Source: a virus
DNA length: 32,281 nt
Virus record (IMG/VR): IMGVR_UViG_3300032011_000067
Coordinates: 1-32,281 of that record
Strand: one strand, 5' to 3'
A program made the position numbers and the translations under genes. The notes under the pieces are model-generated. The model worked only from the letters and a program-made list of their open reading frames with translations. It made no database searches and was not told the origin of the DNA. Positions 31,054-32,281 of this stretch are shown here, in pieces (within the stretch, counting starts at the first letter, position 1; each line of letters opens with the position of its first letter).

Positions 31054-31480
31054 TCCTTACATCTTTACTGCTACGGTTTCTAAAATTGTAGATGGAGATA
31101 CGATGTATGTTACTGACATCAATTTGGGGTTTGGTATTTATCATTGCGGTGATACTGGGCGCGGGGTTTGTTTGCGTCTTAATGGAGTTGACACACCCGA
31201 ATCAACTAATAGAAAAGGTAGAGACCCAAAAGAAAAAAAATACGGTCTTGCAGCAAAAGAGTTTGTCAAAGCGTTCTCTCCAGTAGGCACTGAAGTTACT
31301 CTAAGAACATATGAGAAAGGTAAATACGGTAGATGGCTTGCTGACATTAAGGTAGGCGGAAAGTGGCTATGCAAAGAGCTTCTCAAGAATCATCATGCAG
31401 TTGAATATCATGGTAAGTCTAAGAAGGATATTAAGAAGGCTCACTTAGCAAACAGGAAGTTAGTTAAGCTTAGTGGATAG
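31046..31480 (+). CDS. Staphylococcal-nuclease-like (thermonuclease) protein
   Basis: ATG 31046 gives 144 aa; a GTG at 31040 adds two residues. The SNase catalytic set is complete: VDGDT (D16/D18), R44 with LNGVDTPES (D49, T50, E52), and KYGRWLADI (R96), corresponding to D21, R35, D40, T41, E43 and R87 in the staphylococcal enzyme. Calcium-dependent cleavage of DNA and RNA is expected. No signal peptide is present, so it would act in the cytoplasm or be released at lysis. It overlaps the lysozyme gene and, on the other strand, the next operon. Confidence 0.88.
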   Translation: MSNPYIFTATVSKIVDGDTMYVTDINLGFGIYHCGDTGRGVCLRLNGVDTPESTNRKGRDPKEKKYGLAAKEFVKAFSPVGTEVTLRTYEKGKYGRWLADIKVGGKWLCKELLKNHHAVEYHGKSKKDIKKAHLANRKLVKLSG

Positions 31481-31715
31481 TGTCGCTACAAAGTATTATT
31501 TCTTGCATTTTTTTTTCTTGATGAACAGAAAACAACATATAAAGATTAGCTATAACGGTTAGATCAAGTTCTGATAGTTTGCTTTTTTTATTCTCTACAT
31601 CTTTAAATATTTTGTTAAACCATTTCTGGATATCACTATCCTCTACAGCCTTAAACTCTTCTAGATTATTAAGGGTTTCAAAAACATCGTTAAAAAAAAG
31701 CAGATCGTCTTTCAT
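31470..31715 (-). CDS. Hypothetical protein, 81 aa
   Basis: Last gene of the minus-strand operon. Its ATG (31715-31713) overlaps the NinG-like stop as ATGA. The sequence is acidic and helical (FFNDVFETLNNLEEFKAVEDSDIQKWFNKIF, then LSELDLTVIANLYMLFSVHQEKK). No motif is recognised. Its 3' end overlaps the SNase gene by 11 bp tail-to-tail, so there is no room for a separate terminator. Possibly a regulator or subunit for the recombination gene, by position only. Confidence 0.6.
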   Translation of the reverse strand: MKDDLLFFNDVFETLNNLEEFKAVEDSDIQKWFNKIFKDVENKKSKLSELDLTVIANLYMLFSVHQEKKMQEIILCSDTIH

Positions 31716-32137
31716 AAATAATCCTGAAATTCTATCCTTCCTGTTTCACCATCGTTTCTTTTTTCTAACATACGTTCATATTCAGTTTTATAGTGTTTAG
31801 CAACTTCTTTTTCGTTCTTCTTAAAAATCTTAGCTCTGCTTATGTCTTCTCGTTTCTCTCTGAGAAGGTCTATCATGCCTTGACCAACCTTGTTAACAGC
31901 CCACAACCTAAAGTCATCAGGGTTACTGCCTAGTTTTTGGTGACAGCCCCAGCACATGGCAAATGCATTATCCTTAGCCCATCTCAGGGCGTTTGCTCGT
32001 CTGCCAAAGTAGTGTGAGCATTGGAGTCCTTGAGAGCCTTCTTCATGAACGGACCCGCAAACCTCACAGGTCCATGCTGTTCTTTCCCTAATGCATCTAG
32101 AGAACCATCTGTCAGAGGCCTTTATCTTAACTTTCAC
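31712..32137 (-). CDS. NinG-like (lambda Rap-type) recombination protein
   Basis: The GTG start at 32137 overlaps the upstream stop by 4 bp (GTGA); an in-frame TTG at 32182 would add 15 residues. From the GTG, cysteine/histidine groups are C24-x2-C27, C40-S-H42 and C62-x2-C65-H66. They are set in SDRWFSRCIRERTAWTC, QCSHYFGR and NAFAMCWGCHQ, the NinG zinc-binding pattern. Lambda NinG (Rap) is a structure-specific endonuclease in Holliday-junction-type recombination. The C-terminal helices (KVGQGMIDLLREKRE...YERMLEKR) fit the family. The gene is in a replication/recombination operon transcribed opposite to the virion genes. Confidence 0.85.
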   Translation of the reverse strand: MKVKIKASDRWFSRCIRERTAWTCEVCGSVHEEGSQGLQCSHYFGRRANALRWAKDNAFAMCWGCHQKLGSNPDDFRLWAVNKVGQGMIDLLREKREDISRAKIFKKNEKEVAKHYKTEYERMLEKRNDGETGRIEFQDYL

Positions 32138-32280
32138 CGTAGATTCATCTCTGCTCTGTTGGTGGCCTGCTTGGTTCTCCAAGACTCAAACTTCATCTCA
32201 ATAACCTTGATTTTAAATCGCAATGACATAGACTTTTCTACAGCAGCCTTTAGGCCTTTAAGAAACTCAATGTACTCAGG
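32134..32280 (-). CDS. C-terminal end of an unknown protein (partial, minus strand)
   Basis: An open minus-strand frame runs in from the right edge for 48 codons and stops at 32134-32136, overlapping the NinG-like GTG start. The visible part is helical and basic (EYIEFLKGLKAAVEKSMSLRF, then EMKFESWRTKQATNRAEM). It belongs to the same operon as the NinG-like gene, so a recombination or replication accessory is likely. Too short to name. Confidence 0.6.
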   Translation of the reverse strand, partial: PEYIEFLKGLKAAVEKSMSLRFKIKVIEMKFESWRTKQATNRAEMNLR

Positions 32281-32281
32281 G

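Noticed and set aside
31579-31800. Plus-strand 73-aa frame over the minus-strand operon
   Set aside because: It is the reverse of two well-supported coupled genes, and its Ser/Phe/Leu composition is that of an antisense shadow.

Overview
The window is a stretch of a tailed, double-stranded DNA phage genome with a P22-like (short-tailed, podovirus-type) virion plan. The evidence is a 723-residue P22-type portal, a scaffold directly upstream of a P22-type coat protein, gp4- and gp10-like tail accessory proteins, three consecutive large ejection-type proteins, and a giant tail fibre with a P22-tailspike-like head-binding start. The DNA is AT-rich by eye, and genes are tightly packed with ATGA and TAATG overlaps. 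A lipobox lipoprotein and a soluble lysozyme with a 3TM-type holin point to a Gram-negative host. The protein style (CBM-like repeats, cupredoxin-like and propeller-like fibre modules) resembles marine or environmental phages, but no host can be named. No integrase, repressor, RNA polymerase, tRNA or CRISPR array is visible, and both ends are cut through genes.

Layout. (1) 1-805: small unknown plus-strand genes, including a 27-residue membrane peptide, two of them behind an identical duplicated ribosome-binding segment. (2) 806-1186: a gene-free, inverted-repeat-rich island ending in a promoter-like sequence. (3) 1187-4283: two unknown genes, then an SF2 helicase with a C-terminal zinc knuckle, a stand-alone CHC2 primase-type zinc finger and a PD-(D/E)XK nuclease. 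(4) 4270-11671: small and large terminase, portal and three unknown proteins, including an 825-residue one that P22 lacks at this position. (5) 11672-11786: promoter with an operator-like palindrome and a structured leader. (6) 11787-17346: scaffold, coat, two tiny basic proteins, gp4-like protein, a jelly-roll/needle candidate, gp10-like plug and a small virion-associated protein. (7) 17356-23279: ejection proteins. (8) 23289-28471: tail fibre and probable assembly partner. (9) 28485-31480: lysis module (Cys-containing mini-protein, tail-anchored coiled coil, class 3 lipase, lipoprotein, 3TM holin, GH24 lysozyme) followed by a staphylococcal-nuclease-like protein. (10) 31470-32280: a convergent minus-strand operon with a NinG-like recombination protein.

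From 1187 to 31480 the plus strand is nearly continuous. The only non-coding breaks above about 40 bp are 11672-11786, 13885-13947 and 30110-30152. This suggests one long transcription programme with a boost before scaffold and coat. The most unusual features are: four head-region proteins ending in the same short C-terminal motif, G-A-T/K-F/Y-E/A; a type-1-copper-like site inserted into one copy of a duplicated tail-fibre module; a lysozyme with His in place of the conserved catalytic-site Thr; a lipase in the lysis module; and the structured island at 806-1186.
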